From a virus, in the IMG/VR virus record IMGVR_UViG_3300047551_001006, positions 1 through 57,889 of that record: a DNA stretch of 57,889 nt, one strand, 5' to 3'. Shown here piece by piece: positions 26,426 to 34,254 of this stretch; position 1 is the first letter of the stretch; each line of letters begins with the position of its first letter. The position numbers and the translations under genes are program-made. The notes beneath the pieces are model-generated. The model was not told the DNA's origin, did no database searches, and worked only from the letters and a program-made list of their open reading frames with translations.

Positions 26426-27997
26426 ATGTCAGGTGTATCAGAATTTATCAACGAAGCCGGTTCAGCACACCGCGTAGTAGTTGAACAAACCCGCCAATTG
26501 GCAGGTAAGTGGGAAAAGTCAGGCCTTCTCGAAGGTTTAACTGGCCATGAAAAGCAAGGTATGGCAGTAATGCTTGAAAACCAAGCAACACAACTTCTTT
26601 CAGAAGCAACAACCACAAATCCAGGTGGTTCAGGCACAGCTGGTGAAAACTGGGCAGGTGTCGCACTTCCATTAGTACGTAAGGTCTTTGGTTCAATCGC
26701 ATCAAAGAATTTCGTATCAGTCCAACCAATGAACTTACCAGCAGGTTTGGTATTCTTCATGGACTTCAAGTATGCAAACACAGTAAACGGTAAGACAGCA
26801 GGTGGTTCACTTTATGGTACAACCTCTGGTTCAGGAACTCTCCCACGTGGTGGTTTCTACGGCGCTGGTGAATACGCATACTCAGTAAACGATGCAACAT
26901 TAACACTTGCACCAACAATCGCATCATCATCAGTAACTTCATATGGTGATGTAAACTATAATGATACATATTCTTCATCATTTGCATCATTCTTCAAGTT
27001 CGTTGTTCCAGCAGTAAGTTTCTCAAATGCAGATTTCAACGCAGTTCGTTCATTCCGCATCACAGACACCGTAACTGGTGACTTACTTCCAGAATTCACC
27101 AAGTATGATGGTACAAACGTAACCTTCATCGTAAGTGGTGCAGCACTTGGTAACGCTGTAATTTCAGCAGTCGAATACAGTAAGCAACCAACCGACACAA
27201 CCCGTGGTGACTTCGAAGATCGTGATAACTCAGTAACAAACTTGAACATTCCACAAATTGATTTGGAACTTCGTTCAGAAACAATCGTAGCAAAGACCCG
27301 TAAGTTGAAGGCAGTCTGGTCACCAGAACTTGCACAAGACTTGAACGCATACCACAGTGTTGATGCAGAAGCAGAATTAACAGCAATGTTAAGTGATTAC
27401 ATCTCAACAGAAATCGACCTCGAAATCCTTGATATGTTAATTGCAAACGCAACAACCACCGAATTCTGGCACGCAGAAGTAGGTAAGGTATGGAACGGTA
27501 CCGCATTCGTACCAAGTGCAACACTAAGTGGCCAAGCTTGGACAAACATGACCTGGTATCAAACACTCGGTCAAAAGATGCAAAAGGTATCAAACAAGAT
27601 TCATCAATTGACAATGAGAGGTGGTGCAAACTTCGCAGTAGTATCACCAACCGTTGCAACAATCATCGAAACAATCCCAGGATTTATGGCAGCAACAGAC
27701 GGTGATAAGATGGAATTCGCAGGTGGCGTAACAAAGGTTGGTTCATTCCAAAACCGTTACACAATCTATAAGAACCCATACATGACAGAAAACGTAATGT
27801 TAATGGGCTTCCGCGGTTCTAACTTCTTAGAAACCGGCGCAGTATACGCACCATATATCCCACTTATCATGACTCCTTTGGTATACGATCCAAACAACTT
27901 CACACCACGTAGAGGCGTAATGACCCGCTACGCTAAGAAGATCGTACGTCCAGAATTCTTCGGTAAGATCTTCATCGACGGATTGGCAACAGTCTAA
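26426..27997 (+). CDS. major capsid protein (T4 gp23-like)
   Basis: A 523-residue HK97-fold capsid protein with a strong start (ttttaggagata). The N-terminal part (QTRQLAGKWEKSGLLEGLTG) and GVALPLVRKVFGSIASKNFV are typical of gp23. QLLSEA at residues 57-61 gives a protease site after Glu60, close in place to the known T4 gp23 cut after residue 65, which would remove an N-terminal delta domain. The late part (MTPLVYDPNNFTPRRGVMTR, YAKKIVRPEFFGKIFIDGL) is also conserved. A strong terminator follows. Confidence 0.93.
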   Translation: MSGVSEFINEAGSAHRVVVEQTRQLAGKWEKSGLLEGLTGHEKQGMAVMLENQATQLLSEATTTNPGGSGTAGENWAGVALPLVRKVFGSIASKNFVSVQPMNLPAGLVFFMDFKYANTVNGKTAGGSLYGTTSGSGTLPRGGFYGAGEYAYSVNDATLTLAPTIASSSVTSYGDVNYNDTYSSSFASFFKFVVPAVSFSNADFNAVRSFRITDTVTGDLLPEFTKYDGTNVTFIVSGAALGNAVISAVEYSKQPTDTTRGDFEDRDNSVTNLNIPQIDLELRSETIVAKTRKLKAVWSPELAQDLNAYHSVDAEAELTAMLSDYISTEIDLEILDMLIANATTTEFWHAEVGKVWNGTAFVPSATLSGQAWTNMTWYQTLGQKMQKVSNKIHQLTMRGGANFAVVSPTVATIIETIPGFMAATDGDKMEFAGGVTKVGSFQNRYTIYKNPYMTENVMLMGFRGSNFLETGAVYAPYIPLIMTPLVYDPNNFTPRRGVMTRYAKKIVRPEFFGKIFIDGLATV

Positions 27998-28027
27998 TTG
28001 ATGTAGAAGGGTAGTACATTAGAAATT

Positions 28028-28060
28028 GGGGTGGCCGAAAGGTCACCCCTTTTTCTTTTT
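28028..28060 (+). terminator. strong intrinsic terminator after major capsid gene
   Basis: GGGGTGGCC, tetraloop GAAA, GGTCACCCC (9 bp with one G-T pair), then TTTTTCTTTTT. The best terminator in the window. Confidence 0.9.
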
Positions 28061-28076
28061 ATATAAAGTAAACTAC

Positions 28077-28084
28077 TATTTATA
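28077..28084 (+). promoter_or_regulatory. late-promoter-like octamer TATTTATA
   Basis: Exact octamer, 32 bases before the ATG at 28116 and 17 bases after the capsid terminator, so transcription restarts for the neck genes. Confidence 0.6.
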
Positions 28085-28115
28085 TTAAGAGTTTTTCTAT
28101 CCATGAGATTTTAAT

Positions 28116-29282
28116 ATGGCAATATTAAGTGATGAACCAATAGTTTATGATGGTGACCCAGAAAACCCATACGGATTGACTCCATTTGGATTATTTGATG
28201 ATGATGCAATATTTCAGTCGGATGCTCCGAAAGTAGCTGATTATGTAGCTAATAGATTAGGATATCCTGTATTGGATGTTGAATTAGTAGATAAAATGAT
28301 TTATACTTGCTTTGAAGAAGCGGTAATGACGTATGGTTCACAAGTAAATCAGTTTCAAGCTCGTGAACATATGCTCACTCTTCAGGGATTAACAACAGGT
28401 AGTACATTAACTCAAAAAAATATAATTGGAACACCATTACAACAATTAGTACGTATCGCGTCTGATTATGGTACAGAAGCACAATCTGGTGGTGATGTAC
28501 AAGTTAAGCAGGGATACATTTCCGCATCAGCATACACCCAATCATATGATTTAAAAAGATTGTGGTCGGATGTACACGAAAGTGGAAAAGCAATTGAAAT
28601 TCGTCGTGTGTATCATTACATGCCACCCGCAGTTGCTCGTTACTACGACCCATTTGCAACCACGGGTCTTGGTTTAACAAACTTGATGAGTGAATTTGGA
28701 TTTGACGGATTTTCACCACCAGTGACATTCGTGATGATGCCTGCATACGAAGATTTACTCCGTATTCAAGCAATTGAAATCAACGATATGATACGTAAGA
28801 GTCAATATTCGTTTGAAATCTCGGATAACGTTATTCGTTTTTCACCAATCTTTAAGAAAGAAGCAACCGTATGGTTCGATTATATGGTGGTGGATGATAA
28901 GAGTGGTGCAAACAAAACATTTAATACAGGAAGTAATATCATAGCAGATTATTCAAATATACCGTATAGTCATATTCCTTATTATACAATCAATTCTATA
29001 GGTAAAAACTGGATTTTTAGATACACATTAGCATTAGCAAAAGATACACTAGGTAATGTCCGTGGTAAATACGATAATGTACCTATCCCAGATCAAATAA
29101 TTAAATTAGATGGTGATATTCTTCGTCGTGAAGGTAAAGAAGAAAAAGATTTACTCATCAAAGAAATTCGTGATACATTAGAACAAACTGGCTTACAAGC
29201 ACAAATGAAAAAGCAAGCAGAAAATGCAAAGATGATGCAAGAAATGTTTGCAAAAGTTCCCACATTAATTTATATCGGATAA
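28116..29282 (+). CDS. neck protein (T4 gp13-like)
   Basis: A 388-residue protein. Sequence features such as NPYGLTPFGLFDDDAIFQSD near the start, LWSDVHESGKAIEIRRVYHY and PVTFVMMPAYEDLLRIQAIE in the middle, and FSPIFKKEATVWFDYMV are those of T4-like gp13 neck proteins. With gp14 it closes the filled head below the portal and receives the tail. Order here is capsid, then gp13-, gp14- and gp15-like, unlike T4, where 13-15 precede the terminase. Confidence 0.7.
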   Translation: MAILSDEPIVYDGDPENPYGLTPFGLFDDDAIFQSDAPKVADYVANRLGYPVLDVELVDKMIYTCFEEAVMTYGSQVNQFQAREHMLTLQGLTTGSTLTQKNIIGTPLQQLVRIASDYGTEAQSGGDVQVKQGYISASAYTQSYDLKRLWSDVHESGKAIEIRRVYHYMPPAVARYYDPFATTGLGLTNLMSEFGFDGFSPPVTFVMMPAYEDLLRIQAIEINDMIRKSQYSFEISDNVIRFSPIFKKEATVWFDYMVVDDKSGANKTFNTGSNIIADYSNIPYSHIPYYTINSIGKNWIFRYTLALAKDTLGNVRGKYDNVPIPDQIIKLDGDILRREGKEEKDLLIKEIRDTLEQTGLQAQMKKQAENAKMMQEMFAKVPTLIYIG

Positions 29283-29283
29283 T

Positions 29284-29754
29284 ATGCCACGTTTCGTATC
29301 TCAAAAAGATTTTAATTTTTTTCAACACATCAATCGTGAATTATTATTTGATGTGGTGGATGTGGACGTTATTTTATACAAAATTGCTTTAGAAACAACC
29401 GCTATCAATTTGTACGGTGAAGCAACTGAAAAAGCACGCTATACTGGTGTGGAATTAAAAGCACTGGTCAAATATCCAAAAGTACAACCAGAAACAAAAG
29501 ATGGATTTGGTGTTGACGTTACACAAAATGTTGAATTTAGATTTGCTCGTAAAATGTTACAAGAAGTAAACACATATCCAGAACCAGGTGATATTGTAGG
29601 ATATAATGGATTGTTCTATGAAATAGATATGACCCAGGATTCACAACTTGTGGCAGGACAACCAGAGTATTCTACTTCATTATTATGTATCGCACATCTA
29701 ACTCGTCGTAGTGGTATTCAAATTGAGGAGGCTGGAATGTATGGCGGAATATAG
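29284..29754 (+). CDS. neck protein, gp14-like
   Basis: A 156-residue protein one base after the gp13-like stop. The pattern FFQHINRELLFDVVDVDVIL, then LYGEATEKARYTGVELKALV and PEPGDIVGYNGLFYEID fits T4-like gp14 neck proteins, though T4 gp14 is longer (about 256 residues), so this version would be short. It overlaps the next gene by 14 bases. The assignment leans on order and short motifs. Confidence 0.6.
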   Translation: MPRFVSQKDFNFFQHINRELLFDVVDVDVILYKIALETTAINLYGEATEKARYTGVELKALVKYPKVQPETKDGFGVDVTQNVEFRFARKMLQEVNTYPEPGDIVGYNGLFYEIDMTQDSQLVAGQPEYSTSLLCIAHLTRRSGIQIEEAGMYGGI

Positions 29755-30547
29755 TAATAGAAAAGCAACAGACCATATCAGAAAAGCTACAGATTTACAA
29801 GTTCCAACCGAACGTGAAAATCGTGGGAATGATACAAAAAGTGATAAAGAAAGTACACCGATAACTGTTACTTTATTAACCATAGATGAAACACTAATAA
29901 AGTATTTATCTGAGAAAATAGAACCAATTGTAACACAAGACGGTAAATCGGTCAAGGTACCTATTATTTACGGTAATCCCGAACGATGGAAGAGTGTTCA
30001 AAAAGACGGTGTTTTACGCGACAAGTTTAACAAAATACAACTACCAATTATTATGTTGCGTAGAACCAGTATGAAAAAGAGTAAGCAAAACTCACCAGTA
30101 AACAAGTATCTCGGATATGAATTTGAAACTGGGTGGAACAAATACAATCCATACGATAGATTCGCAGCCGTAAACGGTATAAAACCAGTAAAGAAGTATG
30201 TAACGACATTCAAACCAGATTATTTTGATTTAACATACGAATGTATGATTTGGACAGAATATATGGAACAAATGAATAGACTTGTAGAACAAGTTTCATT
30301 TGAAGATGATGAATATTGGGGTAATAGAGCACAGTATAAATTCTTGACCAGTATAAATGAATATAAGACCGATACTGTACTTCCAAATATTCAAGATAGA
30401 CTAGTTAGAACGTCATTTAATTTGAATGTATCGGCATACCTACTTCCAGAGAAAATGGTAGGTAAAACTGGTCAAACTATACAAACATCACAAGAACGAT
30501 ATTCGGTCAAAAAAATTGTTACTTTTAGTGAAATAGAAGAGGGTTAA
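29741..30547 (+). CDS. tail completion / sheath stabiliser, gp15-like (by position)
   Basis: A 268-residue protein starting at 29741 (MAEYSNRKATDHIRKATD), with gaggaggctgga upstream inside the previous gene; the longer frame from 29711 would lack this signal. The protein has mixed alpha/beta composition with PIIYGNPERWKSVQKDGVLR and IQLPIIMLRRTSMKKSKQNS. The size is very near T4 gp15 (272 residues) and it lies between gp14-like and the sheath operon. gp15 caps the tail tube and sheath and joins the tail to the neck. Motif-level proof is lacking. Confidence 0.55.
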   Translation: MAEYSNRKATDHIRKATDLQVPTERENRGNDTKSDKESTPITVTLLTIDETLIKYLSEKIEPIVTQDGKSVKVPIIYGNPERWKSVQKDGVLRDKFNKIQLPIIMLRRTSMKKSKQNSPVNKYLGYEFETGWNKYNPYDRFAAVNGIKPVKKYVTTFKPDYFDLTYECMIWTEYMEQMNRLVEQVSFEDDEYWGNRAQYKFLTSINEYKTDTVLPNIQDRLVRTSFNLNVSAYLLPEKMVGKTGQTIQTSQERYSVKKIVTFSEIEEG

Positions 30548-30573
30548 AAGTAATCTTTGACGAAAATAATCTA

Positions 30574-30581
30574 TATTTATA
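30574..30581 (+). promoter_or_regulatory. late-promoter-like octamer TATTTATA
   Basis: Exact octamer, 32 bases before the ATG at 30613. Confidence 0.55.
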
Positions 30582-30612
30582 ATACGAGTACAAATATATT
30601 AAAGGAGGTTAT

Positions 30613-30888
30613 ATGAGTGAAGTACAAAAGTTAACAGATGAAGAATTATCATCTGTTAAAAGTTTGCGTGAAGAAATTATCGGTGCAATTTCCACAGTCG
30701 GTCAGTTAAAATTAACACATGATTTGATGGAAGAAGATTTGGCATCTGTAAAATCAAAACTTACTGAGCATGTTGTAAAATACAAAGAATTGCTCACTAA
30801 GGAAAAGGAATTAATCGACGTATTTATGAAAAAATATGGAATAGGTTCTTTAGATATCGAAACTGGTGTATTTACCCCTGAGCAATAA
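30613..30888 (+). CDS. small coiled-coil protein before tail sheath
   Basis: A 91-residue acidic helical protein with a strong ribosome binding site (aaaggaggttat). Heptad-like Leu/Val spacing runs from about residue 5 to 70 (LTDEELSSVKSLREEIIG; YKELLTKEKELIDVFMKK). A short C-terminal tail follows (YGIGSLDIETGVFTPEQ). It is the first gene of the sheath unit. A tail assembly chaperone is possible, but I do not recognise a named family. Confidence 0.5.
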   Translation: MSEVQKLTDEELSSVKSLREEIIGAISTVGQLKLTHDLMEEDLASVKSKLTEHVVKYKELLTKEKELIDVFMKKYGIGSLDIETGVFTPEQ

Positions 30889-30907
30889 GTAATATTGGAG
30901 ATTCCGT

Positions 30908-33265
30908 ATGGCAGAACGCATTGTTAGTCCTGGCGTTTTCACACAAGAACGTGACCTTAGTTTCCTAGAACAAGGGGTCGGTGAAATTGCTGGTGCATTT
31001 ATTGGTCCAACACCAAAAGGACCAGCATTTATTCCAACTGTTGTCACAAGTCAACAAGACTTTGAAAACAAGTTTGGTACACCTGATGGAAAGTCATTCC
31101 TCGGTAATACAGTAAAAAATTATCTCCGTGAATCAGGACGAGCAACAGTTGTTCGTATTCTTGGTTTGGACGGATATAGTAACACCGACCACACACCAGC
31201 ATTATTATTTGCAACTGGTTCAAGTGGTTCGTTTTTATACGCCGTACTTCATCCAACTGTTTCTGGTAGTAAGATTGAAGCAGTTAGTGCAAGTGGAGCA
31301 CCAAGTAATTTTGCATTAACTATATCATCTTCGGTAATAACTGATATAGTAGAATCTGGATTATCAACAACAACCGCTGCGGGTGGTTTTATTGGAAATG
31401 CTCTTTCCTTCGGACCAACAGGAACAAAGAACGGATATGTATACAACATCTTCCCAGAAGCAGTAACATTAGCAGGTGCAGCAGTAACAATGTCAGCTGT
31501 AACAAGTTCTGATGCACTGATGTTAACTGGTAGTATATACGGTATATATAAATTTGCATCTACTCCTTGGGTGCAATCACAAACAATTGGTGCTGGAAAA
31601 TTGAATCTTTTCAAGGTACATACGTTAACCGATGGTAACGCAGCAAATAAGGCTGTCAAAATTTCTATCGTAGGACCAAAGAAAGGAACAATTACTGGTG
31701 ACTATGGTACTTTTACTCTTCAAGTTCGTGATTTTAATGATACAGATGCACAACCAACTGTATTAGAACAATGGGACAATTTAACTCTTGATACAACCGA
31801 TTCAAATTTTATAGCTCGTCGTATCGGAAATAGTGAACCAGTAACAGATGCAAATACTGGTGAAAGATATTTTCAAGGTGATTATATAAATAATTCTGCA
31901 TATATTCGTGTTGAAATGGCACCTGGTATTGATGACATCTCAACAGATGCATTACCATTCGGATTTGATAAATTACAAACACCAGTAGGAACCTCAATCA
32001 GTAATGTTGTAATTCCATCATATGTTTCATCTTCTTGGAAAACAACAAGTGGTATTAGAGGATATAGTACAACATCTTCATATTCAACATCCGATTATTA
32101 CGGATACGCATATTCATCAACACCAAATACCAACATATCATATTTGGCACCAATTCCAAGTGGTGCAGCACAAGTTGGTGCAGCATTTAATATCGAAAAT
32201 CTTGGAAATTCTGAAATCCAAGATTCATCAGGAAACTTCATTTTAGCAACTGATTTCTTAACAAATACAGATGCTACTGCAAAATTAAAGTTTACAGTAC
32301 CATTCCAAGGTGGGTTCGATGGTTCTAATCCAGCTCGTGAAATTAAAATGTATGATACAATCACATCCGCAAATACACAAGGATTTGATTTAACAAATGC
32401 AACAAGTGCTGGTTCACGTGCATATAAGAAAGCACTGGATGCAATCAGTAATCCAGACTCATTTGACATTAATTTGTTAGTATTACCTGGTGTTGTTTAT
32501 GAACTTCATTCATATGTTGCAAACTACGCATTAACTGTTTGTGAAACACGTGGTGATTGTTTCTATATTATGGATTTAACACAAGCAAGTTCAACAGTAT
32601 CAACCGCAGTAAATCAAGCAGCGTTAATTGACAGTAATTACGCAGCAGCATATTATCCTTGGGTACGAATTCTAGACACAGATACAAACAAGTTTGCATT
32701 TGTTCCACCATCAGCAGTGCTTCCAGAAGTATACGCTTATAGTGATAACACTTCAGCAGAATGGTTTGCACCAGCAGGTTTAAATCGCGGTGGAATTCCA
32801 GGAGCATCTGGTGTTAAGGTTCGTTTGGCACAAGCACAACGTGACCAATTATACGAAGGTAAGGTTAATCCAATCGCACAATTCCCAGGACAAGGTATCT
32901 GTGTATGGGGGCAAAAGACATTACAACGTAGATCATCAGCACTTGACCGTGTAAATGTTCGTCGTTTACTAATTACCGTCAAGAAGTTTATCGCAAGTTC
33001 AGCACGATTCCTCGTATTCGAACAAAATGTTGAAGCAACCCGTCGTCGCTTCCTCAACATCGTAAATCCATTCTTGGCAAATGTACAAGAACGTTCAGGT
33101 CTTTACGCATTCCGTGTTATTATGGACGAAACAAATAACACACCAGACGTAATTGACCGTAATATCTTGGTTGGTCAATTGTATCTCCAACCAACAAAGA
33201 CTGCTGAATTCATTAAGTTAGAATTCAACATTCTCCCAACTGGTGCAACATTCCCAGGGGCATAA
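30908..33265 (+). CDS. tail sheath protein (T4 gp18-like)
   Basis: A 785-residue contractile sheath subunit. The N-terminus (VSPGVFTQERDLSFLEQGVG, then GAFIGPTPKGPAFIPT) and the middle (VVTSQQDFENKFGTPDGKSF) are typical. The conserved C-terminal domain has FPGQGICVWGQKTLQRRSSA, LDRVNVRRLLITVKKFIASS and NRGGIPGASGVKVRLAQAQR. The long variable middle (about residues 100-500) is the surface-exposed part. It contracts around the tube to drive DNA injection. It is followed by its own promoter-like octamer and the tube gene. Confidence 0.93.
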   Translation: MAERIVSPGVFTQERDLSFLEQGVGEIAGAFIGPTPKGPAFIPTVVTSQQDFENKFGTPDGKSFLGNTVKNYLRESGRATVVRILGLDGYSNTDHTPALLFATGSSGSFLYAVLHPTVSGSKIEAVSASGAPSNFALTISSSVITDIVESGLSTTTAAGGFIGNALSFGPTGTKNGYVYNIFPEAVTLAGAAVTMSAVTSSDALMLTGSIYGIYKFASTPWVQSQTIGAGKLNLFKVHTLTDGNAANKAVKISIVGPKKGTITGDYGTFTLQVRDFNDTDAQPTVLEQWDNLTLDTTDSNFIARRIGNSEPVTDANTGERYFQGDYINNSAYIRVEMAPGIDDISTDALPFGFDKLQTPVGTSISNVVIPSYVSSSWKTTSGIRGYSTTSSYSTSDYYGYAYSSTPNTNISYLAPIPSGAAQVGAAFNIENLGNSEIQDSSGNFILATDFLTNTDATAKLKFTVPFQGGFDGSNPAREIKMYDTITSANTQGFDLTNATSAGSRAYKKALDAISNPDSFDINLLVLPGVVYELHSYVANYALTVCETRGDCFYIMDLTQASSTVSTAVNQAALIDSNYAAAYYPWVRILDTDTNKFAFVPPSAVLPEVYAYSDNTSAEWFAPAGLNRGGIPGASGVKVRLAQAQRDQLYEGKVNPIAQFPGQGICVWGQKTLQRRSSALDRVNVRRLLITVKKFIASSARFLVFEQNVEATRRRFLNIVNPFLANVQERSGLYAFRVIMDETNNTPDVIDRNILVGQLYLQPTKTAEFIKLEFNILPTGATFPGA

Positions 33266-33290
33266 TCGGTTATATTTTTGGATTATAGAC

Positions 33291-33298
33291 TATTTATT
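33291..33298 (+). promoter_or_regulatory. late-promoter-like octamer, one mismatch (TATTTATT)
   Basis: Matches seven of eight positions, 24 bases before the tail tube ATG, in the 56-base gap after the sheath gene. Confidence 0.45.
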
Positions 33299-33321
33299 TA
33301 AGAATCTGTTAGGAGATACAA

Positions 33322-33816
33322 ATGGCAAATAATATCGTAGCCGAAAATGAAATTTTCTTTACGGCGTTCGAACCAAAGGTCAAAAATCGTTTTCTAATGT
33401 TAATTGAAGGTGTTCCAGCCTACATCGTTAGAAAGGTGAGTCGCCCTGAAATTCGTCAAGACACAATCAAGGTTCCACACATCAACACAGTCCGTTTCAT
33501 TAAGGGTGTGTCTGTATGGCAACCAATCACCATGACTTTGTACGATCCTGTAGTACCATCTGGTGCACAAGCAGTAATGGAATGGGTTCGTTTACATCAC
33601 GAATCAGTCACAGGTCGTGATGGATACGCAGAATTCTACAAGAAGGATTTAACCCTTCAAGTTCTCGGTCCAGTAGGTGATAAGGTTGAAGAATGGATTA
33701 TCAAGGGTGCACAAATCACACGTGCAACATTTGGTGATTTGGAATGGTCAGATACAAGTGATAACGTAGCAATTGAATTAGAAATCCAACCAGATTACTG
33801 CGTATTGAACTACTAA
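33322..33816 (+). CDS. tail tube protein (T4 gp19-like)
   Basis: A 164-residue protein of the usual gp19 length, start with aggagata. The conserved pattern FTAFEPKVKNRFLMLIEGVP, then YIVRKVSRPEIRQDTIKVPH and SVWQPITMTLYDP, then ATFGDLEWSDTSDNVAIELE is the tube-domain signature. It stacks in hexamer rings inside the sheath. Confidence 0.93.
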   Translation: MANNIVAENEIFFTAFEPKVKNRFLMLIEGVPAYIVRKVSRPEIRQDTIKVPHINTVRFIKGVSVWQPITMTLYDPVVPSGAQAVMEWVRLHHESVTGRDGYAEFYKKDLTLQVLGPVGDKVEEWIIKGAQITRATFGDLEWSDTSDNVAIELEIQPDYCVLNY

Positions 33817-33840
33817 TAATTGATAAAAACAGAAGGTGTG

Positions 33841-33890
33841 TCCCACTGCTTGATACTTATATAGAGTATAATTGGGCAGTGGGACTTTTA
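33841..33890 (+). terminator. large hairpin after tail tube, loop holds a promoter-like octamer
   Basis: TCCCACTGC (33841-33849) and GCAGTGGGA (33876-33884) pair perfectly over 9 bp, followed by cttttatt. The 26-base loop contains TACTTATA, a one-mismatch octamer. Confidence 0.6.
33854..33861 (+). promoter_or_regulatory. late-promoter-like octamer, one mismatch (TACTTATA)
   Basis: In the loop of the hairpin, 43 bases before the ATG at 33904, the first gene of the fibre region. Confidence 0.4.
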
Positions 33891-33903
33891 TTAGAGCTAT
33901 GAT

Positions 33904-34251
33904 ATGGCAATGCTTACTGAACTAAATGTTGGTCAAGGTGAAACATTTAGAATACTGGTAACGGTATCGGATTCTGGTACCGACACTCCATTAAATTTAG
34001 AAAACTATAACATAACTGGTCAGGTTAGAGAAAATTACACTACCGATGAAATTGCAGCGACATTTTCAACAATAAAAATGTCTCCTAATTCATCGGGAAG
34101 TTTTATACTTGCCCTAACACAAGATCAAACTATACAATTAAATCAGCGTAAATATGTTTACGATGTATTATTATCAAGTGGTTCCGTCACGCCAACCACA
34201 CGTAGAATTTTAGAAGGACCATTTACAGTTCGACCAGCTGTTACGAGATAA
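33904..34251 (+). CDS. small Ig-like/adsorption-type beta protein
   Basis: A 115-residue protein. It opens with ELNVGQGETFRILVTVSDSG and continues LNLENYNITGQVRENY, the pattern of the small beta-sandwich domain often placed at the base of phage receptor-binding assemblies (BppU-N-like). No other motif is visible. It is four bases upstream of the first long collagen-like fibre and probably helps attach or assemble it; this is inferred from domain type and position. Confidence 0.5.
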   Translation: MAMLTELNVGQGETFRILVTVSDSGTDTPLNLENYNITGQVRENYTTDEIAATFSTIKMSPNSSGSFILALTQDQTIQLNQRKYVYDVLLSSGSVTPTTRRILEGPFTVRPAVTR

Positions 34252-34254
34252 TAA

